A stretch of 64,000 nt of DNA from contig NZ_JACHEM010000004.1 in assembly GCF_014207445.1 (NCBI RefSeq), positions 62,001 through 126,000 of the forward strand, in the 5' to 3' direction. This document shows, one piece after another, positions 38,706-47,700 of the stretch. The stretch is from Streptomyces candidus. GTDB taxonomy: Bacteria; Actinomycetota; Actinomycetes; Streptomycetales; Streptomycetaceae. The first letter of the stretch is position 1. Every line of letters starts with the position of its first letter. The notes below the pieces were generated by a model. That model did no database searches, was not told where the DNA came from, and saw only the letters and a list, made by a program, of their open reading frames with translations. The translations under genes were made by a program, and so were the position numbers.

Positions 38706-39736
38706 TGACCGACAGTCCTGTTCCACGTCGCCGACAGCGGTACCCCGGTGCTCGCCACCGCGCCCGCTTCGGTCGCTCCGGACCGCGTGCGTATCGGTGA
38801 AGCGGAGTCAGCGCCCGACGCGTTCGTTTCCTTCACCAGGAAGTGCGGGCGGCGCTTCGTCTCGTAATAGATCCGGCCGATGTATTCGCCCACCAGTCCC
38901 AGCATCACCATCTGTGCGCCGCCCATTCCGACGATCGCCGCCAGCAGGGTCGCGTATCCGGGGGTGCGCACGCCGAACGCGAGGGTGCTGACGACGGTCC
39001 ACGCCGCGTAGAGAGTGGCCAGGCCCGCCAGTAGGAGACCGAGGTGAATGGCGACCCGCAGCGGCCGGTTGTTGAACGAAATGAGACCGTCGACGCCGTA
39101 GTTGACGAGGGCGCCGAAACGCCATTTCGTCTCGCCGGCCTCCCGCGCCACATTGGTGTAGTCGAAGGTGACGGTGTCGAAGCCGATCCAGGAGAACAGC
39201 CCCTTGGAGAAGCGGTTCTGCTCGGGCATCGACAGGAGTGCGTTGACGGCCCGTCGTGACAGCAGCCGGAAGTCGCCGACGCCGTCGACGAGCTCGACGT
39301 CCACCCAGCGGTTGACCATGCGGTAGTACGCCTTGCCCAGGGCCTTGCGCAGACGCGACTCGCCGCTCCGGTCGCGCCGGGCGATGACCTGGTCGTGGCC
39401 GACGGCGTGCAGCTCCAGCATGCGGCCGATGAGCTCCGGCGGGTGCTGGAGGTCCGCGTCCATGATCACCACGGCGTCACCCGTGGCCTCGCGCAGGCCG
39501 GCCAGCATGGCGGCCTCCTTGCCGAAGTTCCGGCTGAAGGAGGTGTAGCGCAGCCCGGCGGGGTTCTTCTTCGCGAGCGCGCGCAACAGGTCGAGCGTGC
39601 GGTCGGAACTGCCGTCGTCGACGTAACAGATTTCGTAGTCGACGGGCAGGGAATCGAGCAATGCTCTGGTTTTCGCGTCGAAGGACTCGATCACCATTTC
39701 TTCGTTGTAACAGGGCACCACCACCGACAGGCGCAT
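38702..39736 (-). CDS. Family 2 glycosyltransferase, polyprenyl-phosphate type, copy 2
   Basis: The 344-residue product is a clear paralogue of the enzyme at 31780-32796: SVVVPCYNEEMVIESF, VDDGSSDRT, SFSRNFGKEAAMLAGLREAT, IMDADLQHPPELI and two C-terminal membrane segments. It should attach a sugar to undecaprenyl phosphate at the inner membrane face. ATG 39736 is chosen because GGAAG lies about nine bases upstream; GTG 39745 overlaps it. Its stop overlaps the start of the GtrA-YfhO fusion, so the pair is coupled and likely works on one sugar. Confidence 0.92.
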   Translation of the reverse strand: MRLSVVVPCYNEEMVIESFDAKTRALLDSLPVDYEICYVDDGSSDRTLDLLRALAKKNPAGLRYTSFSRNFGKEAAMLAGLREATGDAVVIMDADLQHPPELIGRMLELHAVGHDQVIARRDRSGESRLRKALGKAYYRMVNRWVDVELVDGVGDFRLLSRRAVNALLSMPEQNRFSKGLFSWIGFDTVTFDYTNVAREAGETKWRFGALVNYGVDGLISFNNRPLRVAIHLGLLLAGLATLYAAWTVVSTLAFGVRTPGYATLLAAIVGMGGAQMVMLGLVGEYIGRIYYETKRRPHFLVKETNASGADSASPIRTRSGATEAGAVASTGVPLSATWNRTVGQ

Positions 39737-39826
39737 GGGTGTCACTTCCGGTCTGTACGGGAGAGGCTGTTGGTCGCCTATCGAGACAGTGATTCCCGGA
39801 ACTCGGTTGCCTCACTGTGAGGTACA

Positions 39827-40783
39827 TCACATATGACGAAGAAAAGCGGAAGTAGCCACCACTCCTTCGAGAACAAGCTTCGAACGGCCGTCGCCCAGAT
39901 GTGTTTCCAGCGCCTCCCGGACACCGGGCCAGGCCGCGTCGCCGTAGTCGTCGAGCACGACGATTCCGCCGTCCGCGACGATCTCCTCGGCCCACCGGAG
40001 ATCGGCGAGAACACCCTCCCTGGAGTGGTCGCCGTCCACCACGATCACCCCGTAGCGCCGGTCGGACACGGACGCACGTATGTGCGAATCCTGTGAGAAA
40101 CCCTTGTAGATACGGGCCGTTGCGGTCGGCGACCCGGCCGCTTCGAGTGCGGTTCCGGCCAGGGCGAGGTTGGCGCGCACGACGTCCTCGCGCACCGGCG
40201 TACCGGTGGGGTCGGCGTGGTCGTGGGTCGCGTCGGGCTGGAGCTGCGAGCCGGCGAAGGGGTCGACGATGGTCAGCCGCGGCTCGATCCCCTCGCGGTG
40301 CAGCATGCGGGTCAGGGCGGTCGCGAACAGTCCGTGGAGGGTCCCTATTTCGAGCACTTCGGGGTTCGGCGGAGCCATAAGCGGAATGGTGGCGAGTTTT
40401 CCGCAGACGTTGGACGTGCCGCCCGCGAGACGTCCGACGCCCAGCGCTTCGAGCGCGACGACGGTCCGGAAGGCGGAGGTCACCGCCCGCCGCGCGTGCG
40501 CGCTGCCGCTGACCTCCGCCACCTGGCCGACCAGTGCGGTGATCTGTCCCGCGGACGGCATGCGGTGGGCACCCCGGCCGGTGCGGTCGAGCAGCATCCC
40601 GACGGCGTGGCTCTGCTTCTTCAGCACGTCGAGTTCGGCACGGAGGGCGGCGACCTCGCTCTGGGTCGCGCGGGCCTGGGCGCGCACGCGCTGGTCGACC
40701 CGCTGGTCGACGAGGGCCGCGAGCGGGCGCAGGGCACGGCGGGCGAGGGGAAGGGTCCGCAAGGGGCGGGTCAGCAGGGGCAT
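39827..40783 (-). CDS. SAM-dependent methyltransferase of Methyltransf_24 type
   Basis: The 318-residue product has a likely coiled-coil N-terminus (about residues 28-60), a SAM-binding block (VLEIGTLHGLFATALTRM) and IVVDGDHSREGVLADLRWAE then GGIVVLDDYGDAAWPGVREA, typical of class I O-methyltransferases of the Methyltransf_24 group. ATG 40783 has no ribosome site; the frame is open for a long way upstream but overlaps the kinase gene and is not credible. It may methylate the glycan made by the genes downstream. Transcription is in line with them after a 90-base gap. Confidence 0.8.
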   Translation of the reverse strand: MPLLTRPLRTLPLARRALRPLAALVDQRVDQRVRAQARATQSEVAALRAELDVLKKQSHAVGMLLDRTGRGAHRMPSAGQITALVGQVAEVSGSAHARRAVTSAFRTVVALEALGVGRLAGGTSNVCGKLATIPLMAPPNPEVLEIGTLHGLFATALTRMLHREGIEPRLTIVDPFAGSQLQPDATHDHADPTGTPVREDVVRANLALAGTALEAAGSPTATARIYKGFSQDSHIRASVSDRRYGVIVVDGDHSREGVLADLRWAEEIVADGGIVVLDDYGDAAWPGVREALETHLGDGRSKLVLEGVVATSAFLRHM

Positions 40784-40874
40784 GGGCGGGACGGTATGCG
40801 GCCCGCCGTATGAAGGCGTGGCCCCCGGGCGACGCGGGGGCGAACCGGGGATGACGGGCACCTCCGAGCTTTGT

Positions 40875-40938
40875 CCGGACAACCGGACAACCGGACACCA
40901 GGGCAACCGGACAACCGCACGTCGGGACATCGGGACAT
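40875..40938. repeat. 8-bp tandem repeats between kinase and methyltransferase genes
   Basis: CCGGACAA occurs at 40875, 40883 and 40907 with CCGGACAC at 40891; CGGGACAT follows at 40923 and 40931. The 8-bp phase is kept through most of the array. It lies in the presumed promoter region of the methyltransferase. Confidence 0.7.
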
Positions 40939-40974
40939 CATGGCGACATCGGGGCGACGGGGCCGGTTTCCCGC

Positions 40975-42552
40975 TCAGCCCCGGCCGCCGCCCAGTTGCC
41001 GCTGGCGCTCCAGCGCCCGGCGCACCTCGCCCACCAGCGGGTGGTACCCGCCGTACGCACGCTCCGCGTCGTACAGTAGTGCCTGCAGCTGCCGGACCGC
41101 TTCCCCGTGGCCGCCCGTCGCCAGCAGCAGTTGGGCGGCGCGCAGGCGCAGCTCGAAGGAGCGCGCGGGGTCGTTGCCCGAGACGTAACTGTTCTCGTAG
41201 TAAGGAAGCAGCGCCCGGTACTCGGCGAGTGCCGCCGCCGGTTCGCCGAGCTGTTCCAGGCACTGGGCGGCGTCGTACCGGAACTGGAGGGCCTGAGGGT
41301 CCGCCGGGCCGCTCTCGGCGGCGCGTTCGTCGGCGAGGCGGCGCAGCTCGGGCAGGGCACGCCGGTACTGGCCGTCGTCGAGCAGCGTCGCCGCGTACTG
41401 CTTGCGCAGGATGCGCACCACCGGGGAACGCTCGCCGTGTTCCGCCGCGGCGGCCGGGAGGATGTTGCCGAGGATGTCGACCGCCTGGGTGATCCGGCCC
41501 TCGCCGAGGAGCTGTTTGACCTCGTCGACGGCTCCGGCGACGTCGGGCCGCGACGGTGGCGGCGGCGGAGTCCGCGTCGGCGGCACGGGCGGTACGTGGA
41601 CGGGCGGGGGCACGGCCGCCGCCCGGTCGGGCCACGGGGCGTGCGGGCGCAGGAAGGGCCGGGTCGGGTCGAGCGGGCCCGCGGGGGCCACGCCGTACGG
41701 GGCCGGGTGCGGGCCGCGGGCCGGCAGCAGCGGTGCGAGGCGCTCGTACACCTCCTGGGCGGAGCCGGGCCGGTACTGCGGGTCCTTGGCGAGCAGGTGC
41801 AGGACGAGCGCTTCGAGTGCGCCGGGGACCTCGGGCCTGTTCCGGCGCACCGGCAGCGGCGGCTCGTAGAGGTGACGGTGCAGGATGCCCAGCGCGGTGC
41901 TCCCGGCGAACGGGACGTCCCCGGTGAGGAGCTCGTGCAGCAGGACGCCCAGCGCGTAGAGGTCGGTGTACGGGCCGACCGCGCCGCCCATCGCCTGCTC
42001 CGGCGCCATGTACGCGGGCGTACCGATGGGGGTGCCGGTATGGGTGAGGCGGGTGGTGTCGGTGTCGAGCACGGAGGCGATGCCGAGGTCGAGCACGGTG
42101 ATGGTGCCGTCCGGTCGCACCATGACGTTGCGGGGCTTGAGGTCGCGGTGCACGATCGGGACGGCGTGCACGGCGGAGAGCACCGCGCACAGCTGGGCGG
42201 CGACGGAGACGGCCCACTGCCAGGGGTAGGGGGCCGTCTCGGCGTGGTGGTCGGCGAGGTCGGCGCCCTCGACGTACTGCATGACCAGGTACAGGTCCTC
42301 GGTGTCGCTGCCCGCGTCGTGCACGGTGACCAGGCCGGGGTGGTCGACCTGAGCGGTGACGCGGCACTCGCGCACGAAGCGGCGCCGCAGGTCCTCGGCC
42401 TCGGCGGCGGCGGCCATCCGGTCGGGGCGCAGCAGTTTGACGGCGACCCGGCGGTCCAGGCGCTGGTCGTAGGCCGTCCAGACCTGGCCCATGCCGCCCT
42501 GGCCGATGAGGGTGGAGAGCTCGTAGCGGCCCGCGACGACACGGCCGTTCAC
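40975..42552 (-). CDS. Serine/threonine protein kinase with C-terminal TPR-like region
   Basis: The 525-residue product has a complete Hanks-type kinase domain (residues 8-265): LIGQGGMGQVW, AVKLL with the ATP lysine, IVHRDLKPRNVMV, DLGIAS (DLG in place of DFG), and GTPAYMAPEQ. A Pro-rich stretch (about 285-345) joins it to a helical TPR-like region (YRRALPELRRLADERAAESG; YDAAQCLEQLGEPAAALAEY). There is no membrane segment. GTG 42552 overlaps the stop of the upstream membrane-protein gene (GTGA), so the two are coupled; GTG 42555 is an alternative. Confidence 0.93.
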   Translation of the reverse strand: MNGRVVAGRYELSTLIGQGGMGQVWTAYDQRLDRRVAVKLLRPDRMAAAAEAEDLRRRFVRECRVTAQVDHPGLVTVHDAGSDTEDLYLVMQYVEGADLADHHAETAPYPWQWAVSVAAQLCAVLSAVHAVPIVHRDLKPRNVMVRPDGTITVLDLGIASVLDTDTTRLTHTGTPIGTPAYMAPEQAMGGAVGPYTDLYALGVLLHELLTGDVPFAGSTALGILHRHLYEPPLPVRRNRPEVPGALEALVLHLLAKDPQYRPGSAQEVYERLAPLLPARGPHPAPYGVAPAGPLDPTRPFLRPHAPWPDRAAAVPPPVHVPPVPPTRTPPPPPSRPDVAGAVDEVKQLLGEGRITQAVDILGNILPAAAAEHGERSPVVRILRKQYAATLLDDGQYRRALPELRRLADERAAESGPADPQALQFRYDAAQCLEQLGEPAAALAEYRALLPYYENSYVSGNDPARSFELRLRAAQLLLATGGHGEAVRQLQALLYDAERAYGGYHPLVGEVRRALERQRQLGGGRG

Positions 42553-43379
42553 CACGCCCGGCCGCCCTCACCGTTCCGGCGGTCCTCGCCGTCGCGGCCG
42601 CTCTCGCCGTTGCGGCCGTCCTCGCCGTTGCGGCCGCTTCCACCGTCGCGACCGCTTTCGCCCTTGCGGTTGCGGCTGTCGCGGTATCCGGGCTCCCTGC
42701 GCAGCAGCTCGCTCAGCTCGTCGAGCTCGGCGCGCACCTGGTCGATGCGGGGCGCGGACGGCAGCGGCTGCCGGGTAGGCGGTCCGGGCTGCGGTGCGGA
42801 GTGCTGCGGGCGGGACTGCGGCGGGGAGGGCTGCGGGTGGGAGTGCGGTTCGGGCTGCTTTGGCGGGGCGGCCGGGTAGCCGTAGGCGGGCCCCGGCGCG
42901 CCGTCCGGGACGGTCGGGCGGTCGTACGGGCCGGGCTGCTCGGGGTGCTGCGCCGGCGGGAACGGCCGGTGCTGCGGTACGGCGGAGACAGGCCCCCACG
43001 CGTGGGGCTGCGGCCGCGGCGTCCGGTAGTGGGTGATGTCCGCGATCAGGAAGTACGTCGCCACCCCGACGGAAAGGACGGCGAGAGCCAGCACACCCAC
43101 CGTGTCGACGGTGTTGAATTCCGCCGGCGCCGCAGAATCGTCCGAGGGCGGCGCCCCGTACAGCCCGACGATGGCGAGCAGGGTGTAGCCGAGGACCAGC
43201 ACGGTCGAGAAGACCACCCAGTCGGCGGCGCGCTTGCGCAGGATCGCGATCCGCAGCGGCGCCGCCCACGTCAGCAGCCCGCAGCTGCACAGGGCGCACA
43301 CGGTGAACAGCACCCGCAGCGCGACCAGCACGGCGGGGCTGGGCTGACTGCGCGGCGGCGCGTGGCCGGAGCCGGGCAT
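42549..43379 (-). CDS. Membrane protein with Pro-rich region and charged repeat tail
   Basis: The 276-residue product has three likely membrane segments (VALRVLFTVCALCSCGLLTW; VFSTVLVLGYTLLAIVGLYG; VGVLALAVLSVGVATYFLIA), a Pro/His/Gln-rich cytoplasmic region and a C-terminal tail of RNGE/RDGE repeats. A short helical segment (IDQVRAELDELSELLRREPG) precedes the tail. ATG 43379 follows AGGAG. It is coupled to the kinase and may be its membrane partner or substrate; I do not recognise the family. Confidence 0.75.
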   Translation of the reverse strand: MPGSGHAPPRSQPSPAVLVALRVLFTVCALCSCGLLTWAAPLRIAILRKRAADWVVFSTVLVLGYTLLAIVGLYGAPPSDDSAAPAEFNTVDTVGVLALAVLSVGVATYFLIADITHYRTPRPQPHAWGPVSAVPQHRPFPPAQHPEQPGPYDRPTVPDGAPGPAYGYPAAPPKQPEPHSHPQPSPPQSRPQHSAPQPGPPTRQPLPSAPRIDQVRAELDELSELLRREPGYRDSRNRKGESGRDGGSGRNGEDGRNGESGRDGEDRRNGEGGRAW

Positions 43380-43512
43380 GGCTGCTCCTGAGGCGAGGGC
43401 ACGAAGAACGCGGCGTGCTGGAGGTGGACGTACGACGAGCGTATACAGCGACTCCCGCGTGGGCCTCAGGGTTGTACGGACCCGGCCGACTCCTTGCCCC
43501 TCGTGGCCCGGC

Positions 43513-44268
43513 TCACCTGCCGGTCTTCGCCTCCGTCGGGTTCCCGCCGGTGGGCAGCCGCTGCTCGGGGCAGCCGCCCAGCACCTCCTTCATGGCGGTC
43601 TTCTCGGCGGCCGTCACCCACACCCCGTACTTCTTCTTCACCGCCACCTGCGAGGCCACGTACGCGCACCGGTACGACTTGTTCGCGGGCAGCCAGGTGG
43701 CGGTGTCCGCGTCGCCCTTCTGCCGGTTGGCGGAGGCCTCCGCGGCCAGCAGGTTCAGCGGGTCGTTGGCGAAGGCGAGGCGTTTGCCGGGCTTCCACTG
43801 CTGGGCGCCCTTCTGCCAGGCGTCGGACAGCGCCACCAGGTGATCGATGTCGACCTTGCTGCGTCCACGCGCGTACTCGACGCGTCCGCCGGTGTACGGG
43901 TCGGGTTCCAGCACCCCGGAGGACACCTTGCACTGCCCCTTGCTGAACTTCACGTTCTTGAGGTCCCGCTTGAGTATGTCGTCGCGGGTCCCGCAGCCGT
44001 TGTCGTCGGTGTCGGCCCAGGCGCGGCCGAACGCGCTCCGCTCGTAACCCGTCTTGGGGGCGCGCCCCTTGACGGTCAGTTCGTCCACGGCGGCCAGGGC
44101 GGAGCCGCCCTTGCCGACCGGACCGCCCTGTCCGCCGGCCGTGCCACTGCCACCGCCCGCGCCGCATGCCGCCGTCCCGAGCACCAGCACGGCCCCAAGT
44201 CCCGCCGCGCACGCGGACCTCCGCGTGTGTCCTGCCGTACGAGTTGTCAAGGGAAGCCGTCCCGCCAT
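43513..44268 (-). CDS. Secreted HNH-family nuclease lipoprotein
   Basis: The 251-residue product has a lipoprotein signal (GLGAVLVLGTAAC) and a DUF1524/HNH-type domain: VDIDHLVALSDAWQKGAQQW, then FANDPLNLLAAEASANRQKG with the conserved Asn and Arg/Lys. The DIDHLVAL block supplies the catalytic His. It should act on DNA outside the membrane, perhaps in nutrient scavenging or competition. ATG 44268 has a weak AAGGGA upstream. Confidence 0.88.
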   Translation of the reverse strand: MAGRLPLTTRTAGHTRRSACAAGLGAVLVLGTAACGAGGGSGTAGGQGGPVGKGGSALAAVDELTVKGRAPKTGYERSAFGRAWADTDDNGCGTRDDILKRDLKNVKFSKGQCKVSSGVLEPDPYTGGRVEYARGRSKVDIDHLVALSDAWQKGAQQWKPGKRLAFANDPLNLLAAEASANRQKGDADTATWLPANKSYRCAYVASQVAVKKKYGVWVTAAEKTAMKEVLGGCPEQRLPTGGNPTEAKTGR

Positions 44269-44489
44269 GTGTTGAGTACTGGATGAAGAACCGGATTTCC
44301 CACCGTAGGAACGGCTTCCCCGAACGGGCGATCGCGACCCGCGACATACCGCCGAAATGTGGCCCGCCGCACACCAGGAAGACAGCCGGGCCCGATCCTT
44401 CGCCGGCCCTCGGCATCCGGCGCGCGCATTCCGCCCCTCCGGCGTACGGTCTGAAATGTCCCGATCTCTTCTGCGGAAGGAGCCCGCCC

Positions 44490-44594
44490 GTGGGGATCTG
44501 CCACAGGTTCAGGAACCGGTTCGAGGACTGGTTCGAGGACCGGGTTCGGCAGGACGCGCCAGGCACTCCCGCACAGGGGAGCCGGGCCTCCTGA
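44490..44594 (+). CDS. Possible 34-residue peptide gene
   Basis: GTG 44490 is seven bases after AAGGAG and opens a 34-codon frame ending TGA at 44592-44594. The peptide begins MGICHRFRNRFEDWFEDRVR and is amphipathic, with the near-repeat NRFEDW / WFEDRV, one Cys and no membrane segment. A perfect terminator starts five bases after the stop. The unit lies alone on the plus strand between two minus-strand genes. The peptide is too short for family recognition. A role as a regulatory or exported peptide is possible but unsupported. Confidence 0.55.
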   Translation: MGICHRFRNRFEDWFEDRVRQDAPGTPAQGSRAS

Positions 44595-44598
44595 ACCC

Positions 44599-44635
44599 CC
44601 GCCCGCGAGGCCGATCGTTCCGGCCTCGCGGGCGG
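44599..44635 (+). terminator. Terminator of the small peptide unit
   Basis: CCGCCCGCGAGGCC at 44599-44612 pairs perfectly with GGCCTCGCGGGCGG at 44622-44635 around a 9-base loop. Confidence 0.85.
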
Positions 44636-44680
44636 TGAGTTGTGCGGGCGGCTGCCGCAGGCGCGCCCCGGGTAGCCGGA

Positions 44681-44740
44681 GACGGCCCGGGGCGGCGGGA
44701 GACGGCCCGGGGTCGCCAGGGACGGCCCGGGGTCACGGGA
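44681..44740. repeat. Three 20-bp tandem repeats
   Basis: GACGGCCCGGGG starts at 44681, 44701 and 44721, exactly 20 bases apart, with variable 8-base tails. The array lies just downstream of mfd, outside any gene. Confidence 0.8.
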
Positions 44741-44761
44741 GTCGACCCATGGCCCCCGGAG

Positions 44762-47700
44762 TCAGTTCAAAATCGTCGTCAGGAACTCGCCCGTCCACGA
44801 CAGCAGTTCGCGGCCCACCACCGGCTTTCCGCCGATCTGGCCCGGACTCGGGCGCGGCACCAGGATCTGGTGGGCCGTGCCCTTGATGACCGTGCGCGGG
44901 TAGAGCCTCTTGAGGCGCAGCTCCTGGGACTCGCGGAGCTCGACCGGGGCGAAACGGATGTTCGGCCCCTGGAGGACGATCTCGCCGACCCCGCAGGCGC
45001 GGGCCAGCATGCGCAGACCGGCGACCAGCAGGAGGTTCTCGACGGGCTCGGGGAGCTTGCCGTAACGGTCGGTGAGTTCCTCCCGTACGGCCGCGATGTC
45101 GGCCTCCGTGTTGGCGGAGGCGATGGCGCGGTACGCCTGGAGGCGCAGGCGCTCGCCGGGGGCGTAGTCGTGCGGGACGTGGGCGTCCACCGGAAGTTCG
45201 ATCTTGACTTCGAGGGGTGCCTCGGGCTGCTCCTCGCCGCCTTCGACGGCCGCCCGGTAGTCGGCGACGGCCTCGCCGACCATGCGGATGTACAGGTCGA
45301 AGCCGACGCCGGCGATGTGCCCGGACTGCTCCCCGCCCAGCAGGTTGCCCGCACCGCGGATTTCGAGGTCCTTCATCGCCACGTACATGCCCGCGCCCAT
45401 CTCGGTGTGCTGGGCGATGGTGGCCAGGCGCTCGTGGGCGGTCTCCGTGAGGGGCTTCTCCGGCGGGTAGAGGAAGTAGGCGTAACCGCGGTCGCGGCCG
45501 CGGCCGACACGGCCGCGCAGCTGGTGCAGCTGGGAGAGGCCGAAGTTGTCGCCGCGCTCGACGATGAGGGTGTTGGCGTTGGAGATGTCGATGCCGGACT
45601 CGACGATCGTCGTCGACACGAGGACGTCGAACTTCTTCTCCCAGAAGTCGACGACCACCTGTTCCAGGGCGGTCTCCGACATCTGTCCGTGCGCGGTCGC
45701 GATGCGCGCCTCGGGGACGATCTCGCGGAGCTTGGCCGCCGCCCGGTCGATGGACTCGACTCGGTTGTGGATGTAGAAGACCTGGCCCTCGCGCAGCAGC
45801 TCACGGCGGATGGCCGCGCCGATCTGCCTCTCCTCGTACGGGCCGACGAAGGTGAGCACCGGGTGGCGCTCCTCCGGCGGGGTGGTGATGGTCGACATCT
45901 CACGGATGCCGGTGACCGCCATTTCGAGCGTGCGGGGGATGGGTGTCGCCGACATTGTCAGTACGTCGACATTGGCCCGGAGCTTCTTCAGCTGCTCCTT
46001 GTGCTCGACGCCGAAGCGCTGCTCCTCGTCGACGATGACCAGGCCGAGGTCCTTGAACCTGGTCTCCTGCGAGAACAGCCGGTGGGTGCCGATGACCAGG
46101 TCGACGGAGCCGTCCTTCAGTCCCTCCAGGGTCGCCTTCGACTCGGACTCGGTCTGGAAGCGCGACAGCGCCCGTACGTTGACCGGGAACTGGGCGTAGC
46201 GCTCGGTGAAGGTTCCGAAGTGCTGCTGCACGAGGAGCGTGGTGGGGACCAGGACGGCGACCTGCTTGCCGTCCTGGACCGCCTTGAAGGCGGCCCGCAC
46301 CGCGATCTCCGTCTTGCCGTAACCGACGTCGCCGCACACCAGCCGGTCCATCGGGACGGACTTCTCCATGTCCTCCTTCACCTCGGCGATGGTGGACAGC
46401 TGGTCGGGCGTCTCCACGTACGGGAAGGCGTCCTCCAGCTCGCGCTGCCAGGGGGTGTCGGGGCCGAAGGTGTGGCCGGGGGCCGCCATGCGCGCCGAGT
46501 ACAGCTTGATGAGGTCGGCGGCGATCTCCTTGACGGCCTTCTTGGCGCGCGCCTTCGTCTTCGTCCAGTCCGCGCCGCCGAGCCGGTGCAGCGTCGGGGC
46601 CTCGCCGCCGACGTACTTCGTCACCTGCTCCAGCTGGTCGGTGGGGATGTAGAGGCGGTCACCCGGCTGGCCGCGCTTGGCGGGCGCGTACTCGACGAGG
46701 AGGTATTCACGGGTCGCGCCCTGCACGGTGCGCTGCACCATCTCGATGTAGCGGCCCACACCGTGCTGCTCGTGCACGATGAAGTCGCCGACCTGGAGGG
46801 TGAGCGGGTCGACGGACTTGCGGCGGCGGGCCGGCATCCGGCCCAGTTCCTTGCTGGCCGTGCGCTGGCCGGTCAGGTCGGTCTCGGTGAGGACGGCGAG
46901 CTGGAGCGCCGGGTCGACGAAGCCGTGGTCGAGCACGCCGCAGGCGACGTGGACGACGTTCGGCGACAGGGCGGCGAGGTCGGCGTCCAGGCGCGCCGCG
47001 ATGCCTTCGCCGGAGAGGACCTCGACGGTACGGGCGGCCGGACCGTGGCCCTCGGTGATGAACACGACGCGCCAGCCGTCGGCCAGCCAGCCCTTGCTGT
47101 CGGCCAGGGCCTTGGCGGTGTCGCCCCGGTACAGCTCCGGCGCGTGCATGCCGAGCTGGAGGGTGTCCGCCTCGCGCGTGGCGTCGTCGGCGGCGAACGG
47201 GGACACCGACCACCACATCATGCCGAGGTCGCGAGCGTGGTCACGGACGTCGGCGATACCCCACAGGGACGCCGCGCCGACGTCGATGGGGGCCACGCCC
47301 CCGCCGGCGCTCGCCGCCCACGACGCCTGGAGGAACTCCTGGCTGGTGGCGACGAGGTCGGCGGCCCGGGTGCGCACCCGCTCGGGGTCGCAGACCACCG
47401 TCATGGACCCCTCGGGCAGGACGTCGAGCAGCAGTTCCATGTCGTCGACGAGCACCGGGGCGAGGGATTCCATGCCCTCCACCGCGATCCCCTCGGCGAT
47501 CTTGTGCAGCAGTTCCCCCAGCTCGGGGTGGGCCTCGGCGAGCGCGGCGGCCTTCTGCCGCACCTCGTCGGTGAGCAGCAGCTCACGGCAGGGCGGCGCC
47601 CACACGCCGTGCTCGGCGACCTCCAGGGACCGCTGGTCGGCGACCTTGAAGTAGCGGATCTCCTCGACGTCGTCGCCCCAGAACTCCACCCGCAGCGGGT

